Below the pieces are notes generated by a model. That model was not told the DNA's origin. It made no database searches and saw only the letters and a list, made by a program, of their open reading frames with translations. Positions 1-9,403 of a stretch of 64,000 bases of DNA are shown one piece after another. The stretch lies in contig JAKZAN010000006.1 of the NCBI GenBank assembly GCA_023053545.1, forward strand, positions 4,841,001 through 4,905,000. The letters run 5' to 3'. Position numbers and translations under genes: made by a program. This DNA is from Lepidurus packardi (Eukaryota; Arthropoda; Branchiopoda; Notostraca; Triopsidae). Position 1 is the stretch's first letter. Every line of letters starts with the position of its first letter.

Positions 1-985
1 GTTTGTTTGTTCCACGGACTCGAGTGGGTTCCTCAATTAATTGGTCAAGGAAGTTATTGTTGAAACAATTAAGAAATACGTTTTCAGGATTAATTTGTTG
101 CGAGTGTGTATAACGGTGTTGCCAATTAGCTTTAGGGAGATTAAAGTCACCCACTATGACTATATTTTGATTTGGGGAAGCTGTCATTTCCGAAATTTCA
201 GCGCAAATCTCCTTATCATTTTCTGCGGTGCTGTAAGGACTTCTATAACACACACCGAAGATCGTATTCATTCCATTTAAATGACTGATTCGTAACCATA
301 ACATTTCTTGGGGCACAGATTCACGTTGGGGTACGGGGTACACTCTCAAATTGTTTTTACTATAACAAATAACGCCACGCCCAAGGTCACTATCCAAATT
401 GATGTCAAGCGTGTTGTATCCACTGATTGATAATTCAGCAGCTGTAGGTTTGAACCTGCAGTTTTTAGGTTTAACCTCCACAATTGCTATAATGTCTGGC
501 TCTTCAGATTGTGCAAGTAGTCTCGTTTCTTCAATTTTGTTTAAAAGAGAATCAGAGTTAAAGAACATACATTTTAAATCCCGGTTCTTGGTCTTTAATC
601 TGGAAGGCTTTGCCCTGGAGTTATGTCAATCCTGCTGAGAGATAGGTGCAACTGCGTTCGACGATTTTTCTACACGCTGGTTCGTGGATAAACTAGGATA
701 GTTACCAGCGCCTGAGCGCGCATTGTGCGATTTTTGTTCTCTCTCCTTCTTCTCTTTCTGTCTAATAGGGCAACTTGCGTCAAAAGCAAAGTGTTCACCT
801 TTGCAATTCACACATTTTTTGGTATCCTCCAAGCATTTCCTTGTGTCATGTTTTTGGGCACATTTTCCACAAGTTGGTTCTTTATCTCGGCATACCGCGG
901 CTACGTGGCCGTATGCTTGACAGAGAAAGCATTGATGATACTGAGGGGGGTTGTTGTCTTCTACTTTAATTCGCCTATTAAAGGC
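1..985 (-). mobile_element. LINE (non-LTR retrotransposon) fragment: ORF1 zinc knuckles and start of ORF2 endonuclease
   Basis: Read on the minus strand. The ORF1 end (about 985 down to a TGA at 626) carries three zinc knuckles: CFLCQAYGHVAAVC, CGKCAQKHDTRKC and CVNCKGEHFAFDASC, then a basic, charged tail. Just downstream a second frame stays open from about 620 to the window edge and reads as an exonuclease-endonuclease-phosphatase domain (FFNSDSLLNKIEE, DIIAIVEVKP, GRGVICY, GDFNLPKANW, EEPTRVRG). Knuckles in ORF1 followed by an AP-like endonuclease in ORF2 is the layout of jockey/I/CR1-type LINEs. Reverse transcriptase would lie beyond the left edge. The 5' side stops near 985-1020, where plus-strand OTU coding begins, so it is 5'-truncated or cut by the neighbouring element. 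The clade cannot be settled without the RT. Confidence 0.8.
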
Positions 986-989
986 AAAA

Positions 990-1858
990 ATGATGAATCT
1001 GCTTGTGAAATCATTCCAAGTCGCTTCCGTGATGGATTTACTGCTTTGAAAAGTCAAGGAAATGGGAATTGCTTTTATAATTCAGCTTCGCTGATATTGT
1101 TTGGTAATGAAGATCATGCCGATGAGATTCGTTGTCGAATTGTCGTTGAATTAATGACAAATAGTCAGCTTTATTCAGATCCAGGTCTTGGTTATGTCAG
1201 TGACAACCAAATTGCTAACATGGTGAATTTTACTGGCATTTATATGACGCGCTTTCTGTTTCCTGGTCTGGAGTTCCCAAACACTGATATCGGGAACGCG
1301 CAAAAGACTATAGTTATTTATGCGATGGAGCAGGCAAAGTCAGGGCAATACGCGTCATTAGTGTCTTTCGCTGCCTTGGCCAATGTTTGTCATAGGACCG
1401 TAGAGTCAGTTTATCCAGTTGTCGATGTTCCCTCAAGTAGTACGCATCACCCTGCCTTGCATTTCAATATGAATTTTGTCCCTATTGGTTGCAACAGCCC
1501 AGAAATTCTCCGAATTTTATGGTGTGGTGGAAACGTGGAAGCACATTTGCAGAAGAAAGAAGGGCGGTCAGTTCTTGCGTGTAGTTGGCAGCCGAAACAT
1601 TTTGTACCACTTTGCCCAAAGGTGGTCAGTTCTAGTCCGTATTCTGGTCAGTTTGCAGATCGCAGTTTCAAAATTGCAGCTAGTCGCAAAGGTGCTAAAT
1701 TGTCGAGGACAAAAGGTAAAACAGCAAATAAGTCAGATGAAGTTAGCGTTATTGATCTGGTCGTTGCTAGACCTGTTGGAGACATAAAGCAAGAGTCGGA
1801 CAGTGATTTCGAGAATCCCAACAGTAAAGAAAGGAATACCGAAACAAAACGTAAATGA
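990..1858 (+). CDS. OTU-type cysteine protease ORF of a Mutator-like transposon (5' end uncertain)
   Basis: The frame is open from 725 but the first 80 or so codons overlap LINE sequence antisense, so the real coding part probably starts near 990-1020 and its native start is not visible. An OTU deubiquitinase-like fold is suggested by SQGNGNCFYNSASLILFG (catalytic Cys in the GNC motif) and by a distal WQPKHFVPLCP supplying the His. The usual DGNC motif reads NGNC here, so the Asp is replaced and activity is uncertain. The tail (after about 1650) is basic and then acidic and low complexity, ending TAA-free at a TGA near 1858. OTU ORFs accompany or are fused to the transposase in several Mutator-like element lineages, and the transposase follows directly on the same strand. 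Confidence 0.65.
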
Positions 1859-1867
1859 GATTCTAGT

Positions 1868-2053
1868 TTGCCTAAACGGAGGTCAGTCAGTGATATTGTC
1901 ACATGTTCTGTTGATTCTCAAATTGAACAACAACAGAATCAAGCTGAGTTAAGGTGCAAAAAATGCAAAGCCGAGTTCACGAGGGTATTTAACTTAGAGC
2001 GTCACAACGCAAGCTGCAGGCTGCAGCTATGCTGCAGCCTGCAGCATGCTTAA
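1868..2053 (+). CDS. Short C2H2-like finger ORF between the OTU and transposase ORFs
   Basis: Sixty-one codons that include CKKCKAEFTRVFNLERHNASC, quoted here only in part as CKKCKAEFTRVFNLERH, a C2H2/C2HC finger close in form to the CSKCGKKFARKFTLDRH finger opening the next ORF. The frame ends in a perfect GC-rich inverted repeat (2013-2045), after which the transposase ORF begins in another frame. The simplest reading is that this is the original N-terminal zinc-finger stretch of the transposase, cut off by the small palindromic insertion. It could also be a separate small ORF. Confidence 0.4.
   Translation: MPKRRSVSDIVTCSVDSQIEQQQNQAELRCKKCKAEFTRVFNLERHNASCRLQLCCSLQHA
2013..2045. repeat. 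Perfect 15-bp inverted repeat with 3-nt loop
   Basis: GCTGCAGGCTGCAGC, then TAT, then its exact reverse complement. It sits at the boundary between the short finger ORF and the transposase ORF and is far more GC-rich than its surroundings. It could be a small insertion or a hairpin left by DNA repair. Confidence 0.9.
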
Positions 2054-4826
2054 AGAAGCAAAGAATGTTTGCAGTAAGTGTGGAAAAAAGTTTGCTAGGA
2101 AGTTTACGCTTGACCGTCATATTAAGGTGGTACATAGTTCTTTAAAAACAGAAATTAAAGGTCCTGTTAGCAGTAAAACTTCGAACGAGAGAATAGTCTC
2201 TGTCTCATTACTTCCTGAAGAAAAGTCAGGTTCTTCGCAGTCCGACCCAGTACCTGATATAGCAGAAGAACTTGAGATAGAAGAAGAAGTTGAGCCACTA
2301 TTAAGCAGGGCTGAATCTGATGATAGTAAGGAAACGAAATCCCAGGACTCCGAACAAGACGCCAGTGACAGTGCTGTCATATTTTCCGAAGATAGCGATT
2401 CGGGTGATCGAAAATTTGATTCACGAACAGTAAAACAGAACACTAAACGGATAATTTGTTGGTATTGTGGCTTAGCAGTGAATAAGCTGGTAGAATACGT
2501 TGCACATGTTAGGATTAAGCATAGCTTCCATTGTAAAATTGAAAGCAGCACATTTCATGACAGAAATACTTTTGAACTCTGGAAAACAGAGTTAGAAAAA
2601 GCTGACGGAGTTTCTTTCGTTAGCCGAAGGGGAGCTCGTCGTCACACAAGCTTCACTACGACGACTTATATGTGTAATCGGTCCTTTGCTTACAAAAATC
2701 GTAGCATGGGTAAACGTGCCCTCAAACGTCTAGGCTCGTGTCGTACAGGAGTGTCTTGTATTGGTTTTATCACTTGTCGCATCAGTCATTTGTCAGGTAA
2801 TTGTGAGGTAACGTTCTGTCGGTCACATGTGCCTCATGATCGTCTTGCTGGTAGATGCCGTCTGCACAAAGAAACCCAAGAGGTAATAGCACAGAAACTT
2901 ACTGTCGGTATCTCCAAACGTAAAATCATACAAAGCATTTTGAGAGAGAATTTAGATGAGCCTCCTTGTCGTGATAATGCTATTACTATGAAGGATCTTC
3001 ATAATGCCGAAAACAAAATTCCAAATCCCTTCCGGAAACACTCTGTAGATCACGAAAGCGTTGATTTGTGGGTTGAAGAGATGGCAGTGAGGCTAGATAA
3101 TCCAGTATTTTTTTATAAGAACCAGGGCATTATAGACGAAGAAAGTCAATTGCAGGTGGCCAACTTTGCGCTTGGCATCATGTATGAACCGCAAATGAAA
3201 GCATTACTTGAGTACGGCAGCCAGTGTATTTGCATAGACAGCACGTATCAGGTTAATCAGTACCAGTTTGTCTTGACAACGGTTATGGTTTTGAATAAAG
3301 CTCGGGCTGGATATCCTGTTGCTTTTCTAATAAGTGACAGGGAACATAGGGAAGTATATCGTCTCTTTTTTATGAAACTTAAAGAAAAAGTCGGTGAAAT
3401 TAGAACAACGGAGTTTATGAGCGATATGGCTGATCAGTTTTGGCTAGCTTGGAAAGATGTCTTTGACACTTCATCTACTACGAGGAGAATTTGCATTTGG
3501 CATGTGGAAAGGGCTTGGAAGAAAAGACTGGAACAGCTTCGCGATTCCGTCACTAGTCATGAAGAAGATTCTCAGGTTATAACCTGTCAAATTTTTAGCT
3601 TACTTAGGGTGGTGAGTCGCGAGAGAGAGGAAAGTAAATTTGCGAATAAGCTTACGTGTTTTATAACCTACGCGGAAGAACATCTTCCTCTTTTTGCGAA
3701 GTATTTTCTTGACTACTATGCGCCCCGAGTCAATGAGTGGGCGGGTTTCAACTGTCACAATTTGCCAGTGAGAACTAATATGGTAGTAGAGTCTTTTCAC
3801 CGGGATTTGAAGTACGTATTTTTGGATGGAAAGTTCAACAGAAGACTTGACCGTTTACTTGAGATTATGCATGATCATGTAGAAATTAGGGAACATAAAG
3901 AATCCATGTTGACCGAAAGAGGCCTAAGTACCAATACCATCATCGAAACTAACAGGAGACATAAGGAATCGAGGGAAATTAAGGACGAAGATGTAACAGT
4001 TTTAGAGGAAAACAAATGCTGGACAGTGAATTCTAGTCAGTCGGAGGATAGGTACTACACCGTCACTAGGTTTTCTGACACACTTTGCGCTTGTATTAAT
4101 AAATGCGGTTATTGCGGAGCTTGCAGACATGTTTTTAATTGCGATTGCTACGATTTTTATGAAAACTGGTATGTGTACAAACATATCCACAAAGTTGTAC
4201 CCGATTTGCCTGACCATTTGCGGCACTCACACGTTAAAAATGCAGCTATTGTAGATTGTAAGGAAAGTTATAATAGTCCAAACAAGAGACTAGCCAAGGG
4301 AAGAGAAACCCGTTCGGCATTAGAAAAACGAATCACGGACAACATGGCCTGTGTTGCAAGGTCGCTTCAACGAGGTCTTACTTATCAGCAGCTTTTAGAA
4401 ATGGATTCTGCTCTGCACAGTGTAGCTATGATAGGCAAAAGGCCTGATGAAGCCATCATTCAAAAGACATTCCAGTCTGTTATAAAAGTTGGTCCTAATT
4501 CCAGGCTCATACCCCAAAGAGAATTTTATTCAACTCGGAAACCGTACAATAGCAAAGGAGCTGATGTTTATGAAAAGTATGGGTTTGCAGATCCTGGCTC
4601 TGTCCTGAGAAGTACGGTTGCTCAATTCTGTTATTTATGCTTGCAAAGAAATGCTCCTACTAGTGAGTTTGGTGTAGACAATTGGGTTGCTTGTAGTGAA
4701 TGCGGGACGTGGCATCATGCTTACTGTGCCAATAAGGTGCAGCCTCATTTAAAGCTTTTAGATTTGTTGCCTGATGATCTAGAAGATTTACTATACCTGT
4801 GTCAACCTTGCCTAAAAAAGATATAA
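2046..4826 (+). CDS. Mutator-like (MULE) transposase with C2H2, DDE, SWIM and PHD-like domains
   Basis: A 926-residue open frame starting at ATG 2046. In order: C2H2 finger (about 10-30), acidic low-complexity linker (about 60-130), second finger WYCGLAVNKLVEYVAHVRIKH (about 138-160), a Cys/His-rich region (CxxxFCRSHVPHD, about 240-275), and the MULE catalytic core with first Asp in CIDSTYQVNQYQF (about 395), second Asp in FMSDMADQFW (about 459) and Glu in VVESFHRDLK (about 582). A SWIM-like finger follows (CACINKCGYCGACRHVFNC, about 680-700), then a C-terminal PHD-like finger (CYLCLQRN ... CSECGTWHHAYC ... CQPC, about 862-922). The frame is intact and long, so the copy may be young. Terminal inverted repeats were not found by eye. 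It is a cut-and-paste DNA transposon, not host. Confidence 0.8.
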   Translation: MLKEAKNVCSKCGKKFARKFTLDRHIKVVHSSLKTEIKGPVSSKTSNERIVSVSLLPEEKSGSSQSDPVPDIAEELEIEEEVEPLLSRAESDDSKETKSQDSEQDASDSAVIFSEDSDSGDRKFDSRTVKQNTKRIICWYCGLAVNKLVEYVAHVRIKHSFHCKIESSTFHDRNTFELWKTELEKADGVSFVSRRGARRHTSFTTTTYMCNRSFAYKNRSMGKRALKRLGSCRTGVSCIGFITCRISHLSGNCEVTFCRSHVPHDRLAGRCRLHKETQEVIAQKLTVGISKRKIIQSILRENLDEPPCRDNAITMKDLHNAENKIPNPFRKHSVDHESVDLWVEEMAVRLDNPVFFYKNQGIIDEESQLQVANFALGIMYEPQMKALLEYGSQCICIDSTYQVNQYQFVLTTVMVLNKARAGYPVAFLISDREHREVYRLFFMKLKEKVGEIRTTEFMSDMADQFWLAWKDVFDTSSTTRRICIWHVERAWKKRLEQLRDSVTSHEEDSQVITCQIFSLLRVVSREREESKFANKLTCFITYAEEHLPLFAKYFLDYYAPRVNEWAGFNCHNLPVRTNMVVESFHRDLKYVFLDGKFNRRLDRLLEIMHDHVEIREHKESMLTERGLSTNTIIETNRRHKESREIKDEDVTVLEENKCWTVNSSQSEDRYYTVTRFSDTLCACINKCGYCGACRHVFNCDCYDFYENWYVYKHIHKVVPDLPDHLRHSHVKNAAIVDCKESYNSPNKRLAKGRETRSALEKRITDNMACVARSLQRGLTYQQLLEMDSALHSVAMIGKRPDEAIIQKTFQSVIKVGPNSRLIPQREFYSTRKPYNSKGADVYEKYGFADPGSVLRSTVAQFCYLCLQRNAPTSEFGVDNWVACSECGTWHHAYCANKVQPHLKLLDLLPDDLEDLLYLCQPCLKKI

Positions 4827-5411
4827 GCACGTTTCACTTTTTGTTCTCTTCTTATGTTTTTCGCGTTATTATTATTTGACCTGTTCATATTGGATGTACG
4901 AAGAGATGATGTGAAGAAGTAAAGATGTCAGAGTGAACTTAACAAATTCGTAGCTACGGCCAAACGAAACGTTTTGTTCCAAGAGACATCGGGTTCCAGG
5001 GGGACCCATTTTTAGAGGCAAAAGCTGAACTGCATTGTAGAATAAAACTATTGCATTTAGTATTTTGCTCCTAGAGGTGTTGTCTGAATTACGTTGATAC
5101 TAACTAGAGATTCGGGACTTCCATGGCCATTTGTATTTCATTGTGTCAGTTTCTCAAATCCTTGTCGGACTATAACTTTACTTCTTGCCCAGATAACTAG
5201 TCGTACCTTTTGCTAATTCGAACCATAAGATCCGTAAGAAAACTTCTTGTGTACGGAAGGAATGTTTCCCAAAAACCCCAATCAACGACTAAATAGAAAT
5301 ATGTGTAACAATTTTAAGAAAATATTAAGGGATTTCATTAAGTAAACGCATGGTAAGCTGAGTGAGGTAATTTTTATTACAAAACTATTACAAACTTATT
5401 ACATTTTCACT
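4827..5411. other. Gap: downstream flank of the MULE
   Basis: No ORF or RNA gene seen. It presumably holds the 3' non-coding part of the Mutator-like element, but no terminal repeat matching the left side could be recognised. Confidence 0.4.
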
Positions 5412-5860
5412 TCATTTCTTGTGCTGTTTTTTTTCCTGCACTCGGGCAGCCGGGGCTTTACAGCTGTGCGCTTGGTGGCCGCGTGCTTTACAATTGCTGC
5501 AGTAACCTCGAAAACTAAAATAAAGCATAAGTTTTCTGCATAATTAGAGGATAATCAAAAACTTACGCTCTCGGGCGGCGGATACTTCCCAGCCTTGGGC
5601 CCACTCCGTCCGCTGCCCCGCGGGCAATCGCCTCCACCGCCTCGGGGTTCACTCCATGTTGGAGGGCTGCAGTGACTGCAGCACCCACTGCAGCCCCCAT
5701 CAACCCCTTAAAAAAAGCCAATTGGTATTCTCCATCGGCCACTGCGGCAACTTCATTACGTTGGTCTTCTGCAATTAAGGTAAACAAATTAATTAGTGCC
5801 AAAAACACACTTAAACGACGAGTAGTCAGAGCTTATACCTTCTGTTTGCTGGTCCGCCAT
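5412..5860 (-). CDS. Small protein with one CCHC zinc knuckle (three exons)
   Basis: Exons 5839-5860, 5567-5768 and 5412-5514 join to 327 nt, 108 residues, with GT/AG at both introns. The start MADQQTEED lies at 5860. An upstream in-frame start cannot be excluded. The middle is an alanine/glycine-rich helix-like stretch (LMGAAVGAAVTAALQHG), then an arginine-rich SIRRPRA, then a retroviral-type knuckle CSNCKARGHQAHSC (C-x2-C-x4-H-x4-C) and a lysine-rich end. The knuckle is created only by the splice, which supports the model. Knuckles bind single-stranded nucleic acid. I recognise no family. It lies 0.6 kb beyond the MULE and may be an accessory gene of a mobile element, a domesticated one, or a host gene. 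Confidence 0.5.
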
Positions 5861-6520
5861 TTCACTATCAGGGTTGGGAACGTTATGAGCTCGCAAAAAG
5901 GAGTACATAAGGCTTGAAGCGGAGCCTAGTCTTGTAGTCGACCAATATGTAACGTTTTTATTTCCCTCCGTCTCCAGCAAACTTCTACATAGGGTGAGTT
6001 TCGACAACTTTTACTCATCTCACGGTAACACTGAGGTCCTCGCCGAGCGTCCGAGTTGTTCCTCAAAGCTCATAAATCTGAAGCGCTTATGACAGGCGAG
6101 GAGCAAACTTGGTAGAAGACCCTTTGCGTTCTATGCCGGTGTTCGTATCTCTCTGGGAGCAACAACGTTTTGACTTCCTTGACTCGTCATTTCCCATACT
6201 TTTCAGCAACGACAACTACCACTAGTTTTTCTGTATAAGTCATGCAAAAGTTCATTTAGTTATACTTCTTTATTTCGCTAGTGTGAAAACTACGCACATA
6301 AATTCTATGGGCTGATGAGCAAACGATCAAATAACTTTATTACGAAAAAATACAAAAATAAGACAATATAACACCCATGAATATAGATGTATATCATCGA
6401 TAAATCAATTCAACTCATTGACAAACAAATACGTTAAACAGATGCAAAACAATCAATTATTTTCATATTACGTCATGGACAGGTTTATTCTGCTATGACG
6501 TCTCCCGGTTACTTTTCATA

Positions 6521-6528
6521 TGACGTCA
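6521..6528. promoter_or_regulatory. CRE/bZIP-type palindrome TGACGTCA
   Basis: Perfect TGACGTCA with related half-sites near 6472 and 6496. This is the consensus for CREB/ATF and XBP1-type bZIP factors. Its position 460 bp before the phospholipase ATG makes a regulatory role possible, but only the motif is seen. Confidence 0.35.
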
Positions 6529-6560
6529 TAGCGGCTTAAACAGCTGCCAAGGGGGCTTGG

Positions 6561-6733
6561 CCATGCCGGCTCGAGAGCCATTTTTTGTTTCACTTTTCGA
6601 GTAAAACAATCCATGCCGGCTCGAGAGCCATTTTTTTCACTTTTCGAGTAAAATAATCCATTCCGGCTCGAAAGCCATTTTTAGCTGTAATATCGTGCAG
6701 AGTTTATTTGTTTCACTTTTTGAGTAAAATAAT
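6561..6733. repeat. Three-unit tandem repeat, about 47-76 bp units
   Basis: Units at 6561-6610, 6611-6657 and 6658-6733 each begin CCATGCCGGCTCGAGAGCCA (third unit slightly diverged) and end TTTCACTTTTCGAGTAAAA-like. The third unit carries a 24-29 bp insertion. The units lie 250-430 bp upstream of the phospholipase start. Confidence 0.85.
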
Positions 6734-6986
6734 CAGCGCCGCCAAGCGGTGAGTGGTACCAATAGCTTCATGTAAAAACCGGCACCAAAACAAATATTTC
6801 TGTCCTGACACGTGATTCACACTTGAAAGAAAGAGCGGAAGGGGAACGTAGGGCAAATAAGATCTCAAAGATGCCGCTAGTGTTTGCTAACTCCAGGGAA
6901 AACAACGAACATGCGAGGGGAAAAGTAGTGAGGACGTTCGTTTCAGGACTCGGAACGACGCAATTCGAGTTAAAAGCTGGGGAAAC

Positions 6987-8959
6987 ATGGCAGCAAATGT
7001 GAGACTCGGGGTTTACTTTTTCGCTTCTTTGTCGGTGACGTCCCTTTTGGTCTGTGCAGAATTTAGATACCCTGTTATACTTAGTAAGTTAACAATGAAT
7101 ACCAATATTGCGAACATTTCGAACTTTTCTGCATTTTGCTTTGTTCGAAAGTAAAGCAATTTTTTATTACGTAATTTTTTCCCACAGTCCCTGGAGATGG
7201 TGGAAGCCAAATCGAAGCGCAAATCGATAAGCCTAATGTGGTCCACTACATATGTAGCAAGAAATCCGATGTCTGGTTTGATTTATGGCTCAACCTTGAA
7301 CTTTTGGTTCCCCTAGTCATCGATTGTTGGGTATGGCGAACTTTTCTGTCTAATTCACTCTAATTCTGTCTCTTTCCTCAGATTTCATCTCTTTGCCTTT
7401 TGCTTATGAACTTCCCTTTAATATTGAATTGAATTTCCTCTGATTGAGTATTAGCGTGATTCATTTGTTTTGCTCATAGGTGGATAACATGCGATTGTTT
7501 TATGACAACGTGTCCCGTACAACAACGAATTCACCAGGCGTAAATACACGCGTTCCGGGTTTCGGCGAATCCGAAGCTGTCGAATGGCTGGATCCTTCCC
7601 ATGTTTCCCCCAGCAGTTATTTCTCGACAATTGCAGCTGGACTAATCCCCGAAGGCTACGTACGGAATGTTTCGCTACGTGGAGCTCCTTACGATTTCCG
7701 CAGAGCGCCAAGTAAAGATTCCTGTTGCATTTGTATACAATCATTCAATTTCGTCTCTTTCGTTTAGCTGAAAACCCGGATTTCTTCGTTAACTTGAAAG
7801 CCTTGATTGAAGAGACCTACGGATTGAACGGGGATAAGAAAGTTGTGCTGGTTAGCCACAGTATGGGAGCCCCCATGTCTCTCTACTTTTTAAACCACCA
7901 AACTCAAGCTTGGAAAGATAAGTATATTCGAGCTTTGATTTCCGTTGCGGGCGTTTGGGGGGGCACCGCCAAAGCGCTCAAGGTTTATGCTCAAGGTAAA
8001 AACTGGACAGATTAGTCTAATCTCGAATCGTAAGCTTATGTGATGAAATTCTTTTCGAAGGGGATGACCTGGGAGTCAAAGTTCTCAGCGAAAGCGTACT
8101 TCGAGAAGAACAACGGACTTCACCTAGCTTAGCTTGGCTGCTACCAGCAGACACATTTTGGGACCCCAATGAAATCTTAGTTACTACTACTATCAGGAAC
8201 TACACGGTCCGAGACTTCCAGGACTTTTTCAAGTACACTTACTCGATAACGTTAACATTTAATAGAACGCGAAAGAAACTCGAAAAGCTAAATATTTCGT
8301 TCATAATTTTTTGTTTAACTAATTTCGTTAGTTTTTGAAGTACACTCACTAGGTAACCTTTACATTAATATAACGCGAAGGAAACTCGAAAACCTAAATA
8401 TTTCGTTAATAATTTTTTAAAAAATTAATTTCGTTAGTTTTTCAAGTACACTCACTAGATAACGTTTACATTAAAACAACGCGAAAGAAACTCGAAAAGC
8501 TAAATATTTCGTTACTAATTTTTTGTTAAATTAATTTCGTTATTAATTTCTAGTGATATTAATTTCCCTAATGGCTACGAGATGTGGAAAGATACTCGGA
8601 ATTTAATTCACAATTTAGAAGCGCCAGGCGTTGAAGTGCATTGTTTACATGGCACTGGAGTACCTACTATTGAAAGGTATGTTACTGAATTTTTTCTTAG
8701 ATTTTCGAAGGAAATGTTGAATTTCGTGCCATCTTTTAGGTTAATTTACGCCAAATCTATGCCGGACGGAAAGGCGTTATTGGCTACAGGGGACGGCGAT
8801 GGTACTGTGAACCTGAGGAGTCTGCAAGGATGTTTACGATGGCAAGGACAACAACAACACATGCTGTACCATCAAGAATTCCCTGGCCGAGATCATATGG
8901 GAGTCTTAACAGACCCCGAGATCATCTCCTATATCAAAACAGTTGTCAGCAAAACGTAG
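6987..8959 (+). CDS. PLA2G15: Group XV lysosomal phospholipase A2 (LCAT family)
   Basis: Seven exons (6987-7083, 7188-7330, 7480-7711, 7768-7995, 8061-8232, 8554-8676, 8740-8959) join to 404 residues, the family's usual length. It starts with a signal peptide (residues 1-23, FFASLSVTSLLVCA). Then come PGDGGSQIEA, the LCAT-type segment RVPGFGES, RGAPYDFRRAP, the nucleophile elbow VLVSHSMGAP (catalytic Ser), the conserved QAWKDKYIRALISVAGVWGG, the GDGDGTVN loop carrying the catalytic Asp, and GRDHMG with the His. The enzyme is a luminal acyl-ceramide transacylase and phospholipase acting on lysosomal membranes. The fifth intron is unusual: it consists of three tandem copies of a 106-bp unit, each beginning with a copy of the 5' splice site. 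Confidence in the family is high. Confidence 0.93.
8227..8552 (+). repeat. Three tandem 106-bp units forming one intron of PLA2G15
   Basis: Units begin near 8227, 8334 and 8440, with splice-donor-like GT at 8233, 8340 and 8446. Each unit starts TTTTTCAAGTACACT or a close variant, continues through AACGCGAAAGAAACTCGAAA-like sequence and ends AATTTCGTTA-like. The first unit starts inside the exon, so exon end plus donor has been copied into the intron twice. Confidence 0.9.
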
Positions 8960-9403
8960 TTTTTGGCAACCACGCCAGCATTTTATACTTTCCTGGTGCC
9001 ATTAGTTTGTTGCCTTTTAGTTAAACGCTTCTTACCGTTGATTAGTTGCATTTCTGTGAGTTATCCGAGTCAAAACCACTTTTAAAGATAAGTGGTATTT
9101 TGATTTTGTGAAGTGGTAGAAGTTAGATTTTATAAAGTTGTAGAAGTTAGAAGTATTGCTGGGACTGACCAGGCATTATAAGTTCAAGATCGTGTTGAAT
9201 AGAACTATTTTCAAGGGAAAAAATTACACGGTTTGGCAAAACGGAATTTTATTTGAAATAATCTGCTCAGTGAGAAAAAGCCTCAAGTTCATTTCCATTT
9301 CATTAAACTTTTTTTTTTTTTGCGTGCTACCCTTAGCCCATATTTTTTTTCTGTTTTAAGACGTTTTTGTTATATTACGCGAGCGTTTCGAAGGGTGTGT
9401 AAT
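8960..9403. other. Gap between convergent PLA2G15 and RCC1 genes
   Basis: AT-rich, no ORF of note. It should hold both 3' UTRs. A T-run at about 9309-9320 is the only feature seen. Confidence 0.5.

Larger units (their letters stand above)
5861..6986. other. Gap: upstream region of PLA2G15 with short repeats and CRE-like sites
   Basis: No convincing ORF. It contains an AT-rich stretch (about 6230-6460), a perfect TGACGTCA palindrome at 6521-6528 with two related ACGTCA/GACGTC sites within 60 bp upstream, and the three-unit repeat listed separately. The last 300 bp are probably the promoter and 5' UTR of the phospholipase gene. Confidence 0.5.
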
